Under the pieces are notes generated by a model that was not told the DNA's origin, ran no database searches, and saw nothing but the letters and a program-made list of their open reading frames with translations. Of a DNA stretch of 7,534 nt, positions 1-7,128 are shown one piece after another. The stretch covers positions 1 through 7,534 of the forward strand of contig WFVK01000262.1 of the NCBI GenBank assembly GCA_015491705.1, read 5' to 3'. The translations under genes and the position numbers were made by a program. Origin of the DNA: Nitrospirota bacterium (GTDB taxonomy: Bacteria > Nitrospirota > Thermodesulfovibrionia > UBA6902). Every line of letters starts with the position of its first letter. Positions within the stretch are counted from its first letter, which is position 1.

Positions 1-2
1 AT

Positions 3-1769
3 TACCCGGATGCCGGAACCGTATACTATTTCTTTCCGGTTCTGTTCTGCTGTCTGGTATTTTGGGGAATATTTGAATTATATCGGGCAAAAAAGCGTCT
101 TAGAGGACAAAAACAAAAACAGGTACAGTATTTGTTTGCCGCCCTCCTTATTGGTTTCACAGGAGGATCCACCACATTCCCTCTTGTATTCGGTATTAAT
201 TTATATCCTTTCGGAACCATCGGCGTTGTAATACTTGATATTATTTTCCCTTACACAATCATAAGACATGAGCTTCTTGACATAAAAATATTTATCAGCA
301 GGGGTGTGGCAAGGCTGGCCGCCTATCTCTTTCTGATAACGGTGTATCTGAGCCTGTACGCCATATTCTACAAGGTCATCGAGCCTTATCACGTACTCTT
401 TACCGCATTTATAACACCGCTTTTTTTTATTACGGCCCTGGAAGTCTATCCGTTTATCAGGAACAGGATACAGACCATCCCGGATGCAATACTGGTGAAA
501 TCCCGCTATGACCTTGATGATGTAAAAGAGCGGTTCTCAAGGGACATGGAGAGTGTCGTCAGTCTCGAAGACTTCTTCGCGGCAATGGATTCCTTCTTCC
601 GCGGGATCGACTTGTATCCCGTGTCATTTTATCTCCCTGACAATTTCGGGGAGATGAGGGCTCCCCCGCGCAGCTATCTGAGATGGGATATGAAAATGAA
701 GAAAGCAGGCAACGGACGGAAGATCGACGGGGAAATGCAAATTATCAGACAGGCGCTCAATGCACCTGCAGCGGTCTTTTACGACAGGGCCGACGAAACG
801 ATTCAGAAAGAACTCGACCGTCTCGGGTCCGACTGTGTTATACCCATTGTCTTTAAGGCGGAGCTTTTATGCCTGATAGTTATATCCGCGGAGAGGATAA
901 AACCCGTCAGGTATACATCTATTGATGAGGCACTGTTTCTGCTGATCTCCAGCCGGATAGTCAGCGTATTAAACCGGCTGCGCCCGTATGAAAAACTCCA
1001 GTCAGATTACGAGAAGAGCCGCAAACTGGCTGAAGAGGCCCTTATTCATAAACAGTATACACAGGTCGCCAGGCAGATAGCCCATGACATCAGGAATCCC
1101 GCGGGCGCCATGATGCTCCTGACACAGCAGGCCCGGAAAATCGTAGGCGCAAGCGAGTTTAAAGGCAGGGAAAACGTCCTCGAATACCTCGATGACATCA
1201 TCTATGATGCAGGCCGTATTACAAGGACCGCTGATACCTGCCTGAAATACGCCTTTGCAGACCCGGGTGATAAAACAGTCATCGAGAAAAAAAGCCTCAA
1301 TGTCAACGAACTCCTCGAAAAAAACATAAACCTGCTCAAAGGCAAGGGCCTTGTCCAGCAGATCAAAATAGTTTCCAGGCTCCACGACGGCCTCCCCGAG
1401 ATCACAGGCGAGCCCCTGCGCCTTAGCAGGGCATTCTTCAATCTCCTTCTCAACGCGATCCAGGCAATGCCCGGCGGCGGCAGAATCACGGTTACGTCTT
1501 CACCGGGCAGGTTTGTGCAGCCGGGCACCGGCATTGAACGCCGGAGCGTAAAAATCGAGATTGAAGACACGGGGCCCGGAATTGAAAAGGACAACATGGA
1601 GAAAATATTCGACCCCTTCTTTACGACCAGGCCGGACGGCTCCGGTCTGGGACTGTCTATTGTCTATGATATTGTAAAGAAGGTGCATAACGGTCTCGTG
1701 GAGGTGGAATCCGGGCCGGGCCGGGGCAGCAGGTTTACAATTCACCTCCCCCTCCCGGAAACAGGTTAG
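3..1769 (+). CDS. Membrane sensor histidine kinase (7TM-type N-terminus, GAF-like region, HisKA/HATPase), 5' partial
   Basis: The reading frame is open from the first complete codon (3) to TAG at 1767-1769, giving 588 visible residues, so the true start lies left of the window. An internal TTG at 132 would cut into a membrane helix and is unlikely to be the start. About five hydrophobic segments fall within residues 1-155, including the 'IRHELLDI' signature seen at the end of 7TM histidine-kinase sensor regions (HisKA_7TM type). Residues about 160-325 look like a divergent GAF-type domain, followed by a charged helix. The kinase core is complete: H-box IAHDIRNP with phospho-His 361, N-box NLLLNAIQAMPGGG with Asn 484, G1 DTGPGI with Asp 522, F-box FDPFFTTRPDG, and G2 GSGLGLSIV near 546. 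The core resembles NtrB-like kinases. It should autophosphorylate at the membrane and pass phosphate to a receiver. The convergent two-receiver protein 15 bp away is the obvious candidate partner, but that pairing is inferred. Confidence 0.93.
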   Translation, partial: YPDAGTVYYFFPVLFCCLVFWGIFELYRAKKRLRGQKQKQVQYLFAALLIGFTGGSTTFPLVFGINLYPFGTIGVVILDIIFPYTIIRHELLDIKIFISRGVARLAAYLFLITVYLSLYAIFYKVIEPYHVLFTAFITPLFFITALEVYPFIRNRIQTIPDAILVKSRYDLDDVKERFSRDMESVVSLEDFFAAMDSFFRGIDLYPVSFYLPDNFGEMRAPPRSYLRWDMKMKKAGNGRKIDGEMQIIRQALNAPAAVFYDRADETIQKELDRLGSDCVIPIVFKAELLCLIVISAERIKPVRYTSIDEALFLLISSRIVSVLNRLRPYEKLQSDYEKSRKLAEEALIHKQYTQVARQIAHDIRNPAGAMMLLTQQARKIVGASEFKGRENVLEYLDDIIYDAGRITRTADTCLKYAFADPGDKTVIEKKSLNVNELLEKNINLLKGKGLVQQIKIVSRLHDGLPEITGEPLRLSRAFFNLLLNAIQAMPGGGRITVTSSPGRFVQPGTGIERRSVKIEIEDTGPGIEKDNMEKIFDPFFTTRPDGSGLGLSIVYDIVKKVHNGLVEVESGPGRGSRFTIHLPLPETG

Positions 1770-1784
1770 GCTCCAACAGGGGAT

Positions 1785-3038
1785 TCAGCGAGTCGCCGGC
1801 TTCGGAGGGGACAGGTTGCAGACCAGCCAGTCCAGGAGGTGCCCCGGGTCGATATCCATCGGCAGTTCTTCCTCTTCAGGATGTCCGCACTCCGCAAATG
1901 TGGGGAATATCGTATAAACCTGCCCGAGCGTAACCGGTGTCTTTTTCCGTACCGATGATTTATAGAAATCCACCAGCAGGTTGAGTCTCAGCTCAAAAGG
2001 GTGCACCGGACGCTCGCATGTGATTACCTCGCCCAGTTCATTGAGATATTTCTTCAGCACCTTTGTCCGCAGGGCCGCAGCCACGCTTTTCAGAAGCCTG
2101 TTTTCGAGAAAGGGCTTGGTTAAAAAGATACAGGCACCCTTGTGCAGGGCCTCCACTGCAATGCCGGTGACGTTGTGGGCAGTAACAACCACCACCTCGG
2201 CCCCGGGCAGCCTCTCCCGGAGCATCGGCAGCAGGTCTATGCCGCTGTAATCAGGCATTACAATGTCCAGCAGTATAACGTCGATATCCCTGTTTTCTCC
2301 GGCGAGCTTCAGGGCCGCCGTGCCGCTGCTGGCATCCAGAACCCTGTAGTAATCCATCAGGGCCAGGCGCGTTCCCTTGCGGAATGTCCTGTCATCATCC
2401 ACGATCATGACGGTCGCCTTATCTTCTTCACTCTGCCTTAAAGGCGTCCTGTGCAGCCTGCTGATAAATTCTTCATAAGTGATGTCCTCTTTGCGGGGGT
2501 GCAGGATATAATGCATTTCATGGGATTTCAGCATCCTTCCCTCGATGCTCATCTTAGCCATGAGGTGACGTATTATCCTCAGCCTCCTGGAGAAATTCCG
2601 GCTGGACAGAATAGCCCTTTTCTCGCAATAGGCCCTTATCTTCTTCAGCCTGCTGGCTTCATCCGCAGCAAGTTCTATCAGTGCATTGACTTCCTTTTCG
2701 TTCAGGGGTTCATGAAGGTAATAAAAGGCCCCCTCCTCCATCGCGGCTACAGCCTCATCGGTATTGTCCTGCTGCGTGTAAACAATGATCTCCAGCAACG
2801 GCGCTGCATCGAGAATCTGCCTGATAAGCCTCAGTCCGGGCATGTCATCAACGCGCATATTCATTAAAACGATCTCGACGTTGCCCTTTTCCTTTTTTAT
2901 GAAAGACAGCGCATCCCGGCCGTTGATAAGCCCGACAATCTCATATTTCCCGGGCAGCATAGAAGATAAGCTGCCCGCCCTTTCCACAGAACTGTCGACG
3001 ATTAAAATTGATTTTCTATCACTCTTTCGCGAGCCCAT
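1785..3038 (-). CDS. Two-receiver response regulator with a degenerate first receiver and unassigned C-terminus
   Basis: This is a 417-residue cytoplasmic protein. Receiver 1 spans about residues 9-125 and keeps Asp15 and Thr88. Asn60 stands where the phosphorylated Asp belongs (LMNMRVDDMPG; codon AAT at 2861-2859), and Glu110 replaces the conserved Lys (YLHEPL), so it probably cannot be phosphorylated normally. A basic, helical linker covers about 126-205. Receiver 2 spans about 208-325 and is canonical: Asp214/Asp215, phosphoacceptor Asp258 (LLDIVMPDYSG), Thr286 and Lys308 (FLTKPF). Residues 326-417 include a Glu-rich stretch (HPEEEELP) and match no output domain I know; there is no helix-turn-helix, AAA+, GGDEF or HD-GYP signature. 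It may act through protein contact. The ATG start is fixed by an AGGAGG six bases upstream. The gene converges on the histidine kinase and lies downstream of the ATPase gene, behind a possible terminator. Confidence 0.92.
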   Translation of the reverse strand: MGSRKSDRKSILIVDSSVERAGSLSSMLPGKYEIVGLINGRDALSFIKKEKGNVEIVLMNMRVDDMPGLRLIRQILDAAPLLEIIVYTQQDNTDEAVAAMEEGAFYYLHEPLNEKEVNALIELAADEASRLKKIRAYCEKRAILSSRNFSRRLRIIRHLMAKMSIEGRMLKSHEMHYILHPRKEDITYEEFISRLHRTPLRQSEEDKATVMIVDDDRTFRKGTRLALMDYYRVLDASSGTAALKLAGENRDIDVILLDIVMPDYSGIDLLPMLRERLPGAEVVVVTAHNVTGIAVEALHKGACIFLTKPFLENRLLKSVAAALRTKVLKKYLNELGEVITCERPVHPFELRLNLLVDFYKSSVRKKTPVTLGQVYTIFPTFAECGHPEEEELPMDIDPGHLLDWLVCNLSPPKPATR

Positions 3039-3044
3039 TCCGAT

Positions 3045-3050
3045 CCTCCT
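3045..3050 (-). promoter_or_regulatory. Strong Shine-Dalgarno for the two-receiver regulator
   Basis: The minus strand reads AGGAGG with a six-base spacer before the ATG at 3038. It is the best ribosome binding site in the window and fixes this start. The other two leftward genes have much weaker sites, so the regulator may be translated more efficiently. Confidence 0.85.
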
Positions 3051-3068
3051 GTGAAACTATATCATAAT

Positions 3069-3092
3069 CACGGCCCTCACAACAACGCCGTG
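3069..3092 (-). other. Hairpin in the leader of the regulator gene
   Basis: CACGGC and GCCGTG form a perfect six-pair stem around a 12-base loop, about 30 bases before the start codon. No T-run follows it. It could influence translation or transcript stability, or it could be chance in this GC-rich spacer. Confidence 0.3.
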
Positions 3093-3129
3093 TCCCGCTG
3101 TGCAGCACCGGTTTCCCCTGCGGCCGCAT

Positions 3130-3149
3130 AAAAACACCCGCGCCGGGCG
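3130..3149 (-). terminator. Possible intrinsic terminator after the ATPase gene
   Basis: On the minus strand CGCCCG-GCG-CGGGTG forms a six-pair stem (one G-U pair) with a three-base loop, followed directly by five T residues. It begins about 65 bases after the ATPase stop. This fits a Rho-independent terminator or attenuator between the ATPase and regulator genes. The stem is short, so termination may be partial. Confidence 0.5.
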
Positions 3150-3160
3150 GCAGAGGCGGA

Positions 3161-3197
3161 CGGTTTTGCGGCAGGTTCTCCTGCCTGCTTATGCAAC
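3161..3197 (-). repeat. 37-nt intergenic hairpin element, copy B
   Basis: The copy starts 16 bases after the ATPase stop codon (3214-3216), reading leftward. It matches the copy at 4938-4974 at 32 of 37 positions. The core at 3168-3188 folds as GC, a bulged A, GGCAGG, a four-base loop, CCTGCC, GC. It is flanked 5' by GTTGC and 3' by AAAACCG in both copies. No T-run follows directly, so it is not itself a classical terminator. Possible roles are a REP-like stability element, a protein binding site or a structured RNA; I recognise no named family. Confidence 0.75.
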
Positions 3198-3213
3198 GTT
3201 TAAGATTAAGCAT

Positions 3214-4860
3214 CTATAAAGACGGTGCAAATTCCCGGCTGAGGTGTTTGAACAGGGTAATCCTTGTGCCTTTTGCTGTTTTTTCAACACTTAAATCATC
3301 TATATATTCCCTTAAATAACCGCTGTCATCATCTGTAAGGGCTATATTCTGCCGGGGAGTCGTGATCTCTATGGAAAAGATATTCTCCTTTAATCTGAAT
3401 TCAAGGTGATAACTCTCTGAAACGCCGCGGTCCCTTGCAAAAACGTCCGTGAACAATTCGATAAGGGCGATCTGTACATCTCCTGCCGCTTCCATCGGAA
3501 TATCAAAGTGTAGGGCGATCTGCTGAAGGGATTTAAGGGCCACCAGTTCCGACCGCGGAGCAGGAGGGATTGTTATATCAAAAGACGGCGCTGCGGGTTT
3601 CCTTGAACTTACGCCTTTATCCCCTGTTATCAGTTCCCTGACCCGGCCCTCGGGATCCCCGAGTATCTCCCGGTGATACAGCACCCTTATAATATCGGAA
3701 AGTATCCGGTCATCGGCAGGCCCCATACGGCTGAAACCGGTCTCGACCGCGCCTGAACAATGAAGAACATCCATGATACGTTCAAGTTTATCAGGCTCCA
3801 TGGAAAGCGAGCCGGGAAGTTTCACCATATCAATATCAGTGCCCGCATCACCGGTGCACAGGTGATGCAGAAGATGAAGGGCATGGGCCCGCAAGTCAGG
3901 CGGTATATGTATCTTCAGCATCGTCGTCCAGTACCTGTAAAGCTTTCCCCTTGTTATTTCATCAAAATATACATCCCGGAGATCCTCTCCGGAAAAATTC
4001 CTGCCCGCCTGCCGGGCTGCCTGGGCAAGGCTTTTAATATAGAAAGGATTACCGCCGAATGTATCAATAAGTCCGGTCGGTTCCTCTCCTGCATTCAGGC
4101 CGTACAATTCACACAGGGTTCTGAAAAAACCTGCCGCCTCATTCCTGTCGAGGCCGGGCAAATTTATTAATTCAATACACTTGCCCAGTGATGATTCTTC
4201 AAAAAACATCCTGTTAAGCACAGTCATGGAGCCCGAGAAGATATGAGGGGTGTATCTTGAGCCGAGAACATTTTCAAATTGCAGCCAGAGATTTCCGCTG
4301 TCGCCGGGGACAAGCCCGTAGAAGTCTTTTGCCCTGTGGAAATCATCCAGGATTACCAGAACAGGCATACCATTGCCCAGATAACAGCGATAGGGGACGG
4401 AAACCGCATATGAAAAAAGTCCTGGCGGGTCGCCTGTTGCGCTGATCCGCGAGTAATTTTCCATAATTTCAACGGCCCACTCCGCTCCGCAGCCTTTTGC
4501 AAGCTGCATTAAATCTTCAGAAGAATAATACACGCCTGTATCTATCAGGGAATGGTCCTTTTTCAGGTATGCAAGGCTCTGGATTATGAATTCGCTTATA
4601 TAATCTTCTGAAAACCCGCGTGCAGAGATATGTGATGTATCTACCGTATAAAAAAACGGTATGACATAGTTATGTTTCCAGAAAAGATTGTTATACAGAT
4701 GCCTGAGAAGCTCGGTCTTGCCGGTGCCGGATTTTCCCGACAGGAAGATATCGCCTGCATCCCCGGCCAGGGCCTCTGAAGCCACTCCCTTAAGAACCGC
4801 AAGTTCGTTATTCCTGCCAAAAAAAGTTTTTGCAGTAAATGTCTTCAAAGGCATGGCCAA
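3214..4860 (-). CDS. AAA+/ORC-like ATPase fused to a degenerate RsbW-type GHKL domain
   Basis: Up to 548 residues. The N-terminus resembles the archaeal-type/ORC-CDC6-like ATPase group: FFGRNNEL (13-20), Walker A GKSGTGKT (42-49), Walker B VLVILDD (167-173), a sensor-1-like FSGS (208-211) and GGNPFYI (269-275), then a probable winged-helix region (about 320-400). Residues about 430-541 follow the anti-sigma kinase RsbW/SpoIIAB pattern, with Glu468 and the final GTRITLFKHL. However, Asp472 replaces the N-box Asn and no DxGxG box is visible, so ATP binding by this second module is doubtful. It may be a nucleotide-driven switch that holds a partner through the GHKL-like module; no STAS or sigma partner is present in the window. 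The upstream-most start is TTG 4860; ATG 4854, two codons in, is equally plausible. Neither has a strong ribosome site. There are no membrane segments. The gene lies between the cyclase and regulator genes on the same strand. Confidence 0.9.
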   Translation of the reverse strand: MAMPLKTFTAKTFFGRNNELAVLKGVASEALAGDAGDIFLSGKSGTGKTELLRHLYNNLFWKHNYVIPFFYTVDTSHISARGFSEDYISEFIIQSLAYLKKDHSLIDTGVYYSSEDLMQLAKGCGAEWAVEIMENYSRISATGDPPGLFSYAVSVPYRCYLGNGMPVLVILDDFHRAKDFYGLVPGDSGNLWLQFENVLGSRYTPHIFSGSMTVLNRMFFEESSLGKCIELINLPGLDRNEAAGFFRTLCELYGLNAGEEPTGLIDTFGGNPFYIKSLAQAARQAGRNFSGEDLRDVYFDEITRGKLYRYWTTMLKIHIPPDLRAHALHLLHHLCTGDAGTDIDMVKLPGSLSMEPDKLERIMDVLHCSGAVETGFSRMGPADDRILSDIIRVLYHREILGDPEGRVRELITGDKGVSSRKPAAPSFDITIPPAPRSELVALKSLQQIALHFDIPMEAAGDVQIALIELFTDVFARDRGVSESYHLEFRLKENIFSIEITTPRQNIALTDDDSGYLREYIDDLSVEKTAKGTRITLFKHLSREFAPSL

Positions 4861-4937
4861 CTTATCGAATTGCTCAGAGTCAACCGTTAACCTTTACAGC
4901 GGCATTAAAATATCGATTATGGTGCAGGAGAAACCCG

Positions 4938-4974
4938 CGGTTTTACGGCAGGCTATCCTGCCCGCTTAAGCAAC
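4938..4974 (-). repeat. 37-nt intergenic hairpin element, copy A
   Basis: The copy starts 21 bases after the cyclase stop codon (4996-4998), reading leftward. The core at 4945-4965 folds as GC, a bulged G, GGCAGG, a four-base loop ATAG, CCTGCC, GT, the same shape as copy B. Differences from copy B within the fold lie in the loop, at the bulge, or swap a G-C pair for G-U. An additional AAACC-GCG-GGTTT inverted repeat overlaps its 3' end here but is absent from copy B. Confidence 0.75.
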
Positions 4975-4995
4975 ATTAAGGTCAATTGGCAATTG

Positions 4996-7056
4996 CTACA
5001 GGCACACTATCCTGTTCCCTCCGCCCTTTTTAGCGAGATAAAGCGCCTGGTCGGTTCTTTCAATAAGCTCCATTATTGATGATGCGTCATCAGGATAGGT
5101 GGCAAGCCCCATGCTGACAGTCAGGGGTATTTCAATACGGTACTGACCTAATGCCCTGTCGATCTTTTCCTTTAACCGGTTGGTAATCTGTATGGCGTCA
5201 GTTTTAGCGGTCTGGGGGAAGATTACAACGAACTCATCACCGCCGAATCTCGCGGCTATATCTATCGTCCTGAGCGATCCTTCTATGACATCGGCAAGGG
5301 ACTTCAGCAGGTTGTCCCCGGAAATATGGCCGTAAGTGTCGTTGTATTCCTTGAAACCGTCCAGATCGAACATCAGGAAACTGAAAGGGTGTTTGTATCT
5401 GTTGTAACGCGTGATCTCCTCGGAGAGCCTGATGTTCAGGTAACGGCGGTTGTAGATCCCGGTCAGGGGGTCGGTTATCGACAATTTTTTGAATTCCTCC
5501 GTCTGACCGAATAACATGCTTCTCTCTACTGCAACCACGGCATTGCTGATAATAGACTCTATTAAATTCAGGTCTTCCTCATTGAAGATTCCGCCCCCGC
5601 TCTTATCGGACAGATTGATGACACCTCTTACTTTGCCGTGAAGATTCAGCGGCACGCTGACAAAGGACTTTGTCTTAAAACGGGGTCTGTTCTGCCGGCA
5701 GAATCTCGGGTCTTTTTCTATATCCCCGACAACGAGCGGACCTCCGCTGTCGATCACAAGCCCCGCTATGCTTTCCCCTTTCTTAAGGCGCATTTTTTCC
5801 TTCACCGTATCATCAACGGATTTCTTCGCCTCTACGACAAGCTCGGAGGTCTCATCCTCAAAAAGCATTAATGACCCCTTTTCAGCGTCAAGGAGCTCCG
5901 CGGATTTCTCAAGAAGGGTCTTCAAAAGCACGTCTCTGTCCAGGATGGAGATTATGGTTTTCTGAAAGTCCGACAGGGAAGCCAGCATCATCGCCGCCTT
6001 TTTATTTCCGGCGGCTTCTTCACGAAGGTCATGATTTTCAAGATTGAGATGTATATAGTCCCTGAACGCATTCATAATCTTCATATCTTCACGCGAAAAT
6101 ATCCTGTCGAAAATCCAGAGCACTATTATTATTTCGCCCCTGGAGAAGACGGGAAAAAAATATGAGGAATCTATTTCGCTCAGCGGGCTGTGGCCCGCGA
6201 TATTCTCCAGGTTCTCGGTAAATACCGCTGATTCCGTATTGAGCATTTCCGAGATAACGGGATTGTCCGCCTCAAGATAAAAATCCGCGGTGATATCTTT
6301 ATACCTTCCGGTACTGTATGCGGCCCTGTAAGTCGAGCTTCCGTGGTCCAGCACCAGGAGGACACCCGAGGTATAACCAAAAATAAATTCGACAGCGTCA
6401 AGTATATATCTGTACATTAAATCCGGTTTCCCGGACAATGTCCTGAATGTCGCGCTGTCAAAAAGCGATGTCATACGAAGAAGTTTTTCCTCAATCCGGT
6501 ACTTTTCCTCAAAGCTGTTCAGCAGGCTGTTTACCGACAGATTTACATACCCGGCAACGGTCTTTACATGATCTTCACCTGGAAAGTCCAGTGGTATGGC
6601 TACCGGGATCCTGGAAAGCTTATGCTCCTTGACAATCCTGAGAAATTCAAGCAGGTCATCATAATTGACAAAACCTCCCCTCCCTGCAATCAGCGCCCTC
6701 TCGCCGAACCGTTCCACGGAAATGACAAAATTTGTCAAACCCGCCCTGCACCTGAACGTTACCGGTTCATCCGCGCCCGCGGAGTCTGTTATTGACTTCC
6801 TGCAGGAATCCGGACAGCCCAGTTTAGCCAGGCGCGCTTCTTTTATATACCGGCATAAGGGGAGTTCTCTTGTGGCGAACAATTCGGCGCCGGCCTCATC
6901 ATAAACACTGAACTCAAAATTCAGCGTCCTGGCAAGGCTGCGAAAATACTCAGCCCACTTATCTGAGGTAAACAGGCGAACCAGTGTCATATTTTCCTGG
7001 GTACAGCTATCTATTATGCCGAATACAGGATGATTCTTTAGCTTTGCCGGTATCAT
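4996..7056 (-). CDS. Diguanylate cyclase with PocR-type sensor and two GAF domains
   Basis: 686 residues, no membrane segment, so a cytoplasmic sensor. Residues about 25-190 are a PocR-type ligand domain with the family's cysteine layout: Cys68, Cys81, Cys85 and Cys103, the last in FRCRAGLTNFV. A divergent GAF follows at about 210-350 and a clearer GAF at about 370-515 (VPLNLHGKVRGVINL). The GGDEF domain starts at DPLTGIYNRR (529) and has FDLDGFK (metal Asp564), NDTYGH and RFGGDEF (605-609). It should make c-di-GMP from two GTP. RTID (596-599), five residues before GGDEF, is an intact inhibitory I-site, predicting product feedback. The C-terminus AKKGGGNRI is typical. ATG 7056 is the longest start (in-frame stop upstream at 7087-7089) but lacks a clear ribosome site; ATG 6990, codon 23, has AGGA upstream. 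A sigma-54 promoter match lies about 60 bases ahead. It is probably first in the leftward cluster. Confidence 0.95.
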   Translation of the reverse strand: MIPAKLKNHPVFGIIDSCTQENMTLVRLFTSDKWAEYFRSLARTLNFEFSVYDEAGAELFATRELPLCRYIKEARLAKLGCPDSCRKSITDSAGADEPVTFRCRAGLTNFVISVERFGERALIAGRGGFVNYDDLLEFLRIVKEHKLSRIPVAIPLDFPGEDHVKTVAGYVNLSVNSLLNSFEEKYRIEEKLLRMTSLFDSATFRTLSGKPDLMYRYILDAVEFIFGYTSGVLLVLDHGSSTYRAAYSTGRYKDITADFYLEADNPVISEMLNTESAVFTENLENIAGHSPLSEIDSSYFFPVFSRGEIIIVLWIFDRIFSREDMKIMNAFRDYIHLNLENHDLREEAAGNKKAAMMLASLSDFQKTIISILDRDVLLKTLLEKSAELLDAEKGSLMLFEDETSELVVEAKKSVDDTVKEKMRLKKGESIAGLVIDSGGPLVVGDIEKDPRFCRQNRPRFKTKSFVSVPLNLHGKVRGVINLSDKSGGGIFNEEDLNLIESIISNAVVAVERSMLFGQTEEFKKLSITDPLTGIYNRRYLNIRLSEEITRYNRYKHPFSFLMFDLDGFKEYNDTYGHISGDNLLKSLADVIEGSLRTIDIAARFGGDEFVVIFPQTAKTDAIQITNRLKEKIDRALGQYRIEIPLTVSMGLATYPDDASSIMELIERTDQALYLAKKGGGNRIVCL
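6995..6998 (-). promoter_or_regulatory. Possible ribosome site supporting a downstream cyclase start
   Basis: AGGA (within AGGAAAAT) lies four bases before the in-frame ATG at 6990. The longer start at 7056 has no purine-rich site. Starting at 6990 removes 22 residues that lie before the PocR domain and leaves all recognised domains intact. Spacing is short, so this is only a hint. Confidence 0.35.
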
Positions 7057-7089
7057 ATGATGTAAGCATGGCTTGTAAGGACGATGTCA

Positions 7090-7110
7090 GTATCGGGAAG
7101 ATGGCGATAC
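7090..7110 (-). other. Hairpin in the predicted cyclase leader
   Basis: GTATCG and CGATAC form a perfect six-pair stem around nine bases, extendable by wobble pairs. It falls between the predicted sigma-54 transcription start (about 7118) and the cyclase start codon. It could modulate translation or protect the 5' end. No riboswitch consensus was recognised. Confidence 0.35.
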
Positions 7111-7128
7111 CAAGGCAACATATTTTTA

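Noticed and set aside
1202..1597. Long open frames on the strand opposite the histidine kinase
   Set aside because: They are shadows of the kinase coding frame; the forward protein has all kinase motifs in this stretch.
3056..3089. Sigma-70 promoter TTGTTG-N18-TATAGT in front of the regulator
   Set aside because: Transcription would start inside the ribosome binding site, leaving too short a leader; the match is probably chance.
3093..3128. String resembling part of a cobalamin riboswitch (GGGGAAACCGGTG, minus strand)
   Set aside because: The remaining conserved core, including the GCCACTG-type box, is absent, and the downstream gene has no link to cobalamin.
3121..3147. Second sigma-54-like GG-N10-GC spacing before the regulator
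   Set aside because: Beyond the GG and GC spacing, most consensus bases are wrong.
3019..3213. A 64-codon minus-strand open frame whose ATG directly follows the ATPase stop
   Set aside because: It runs through the hairpin element and the terminator-like stem, overlaps the regulator start in another frame, shows no recognisable protein features, and has no ribosome site of its own.
3161..4974. c-di-GMP (GEMM) riboswitch reading of the two hairpin elements
   Set aside because: The GGCAAACC and GGGACGCAAAGCC signatures are not present; only a loose GCAAAACC similarity is seen.
4983..4995. Tandem CAATTG boxes at the end of the cyclase gene
   Set aside because: They abut the stop codon, and two copies of a six-base AT-rich palindrome are readily explained by chance.
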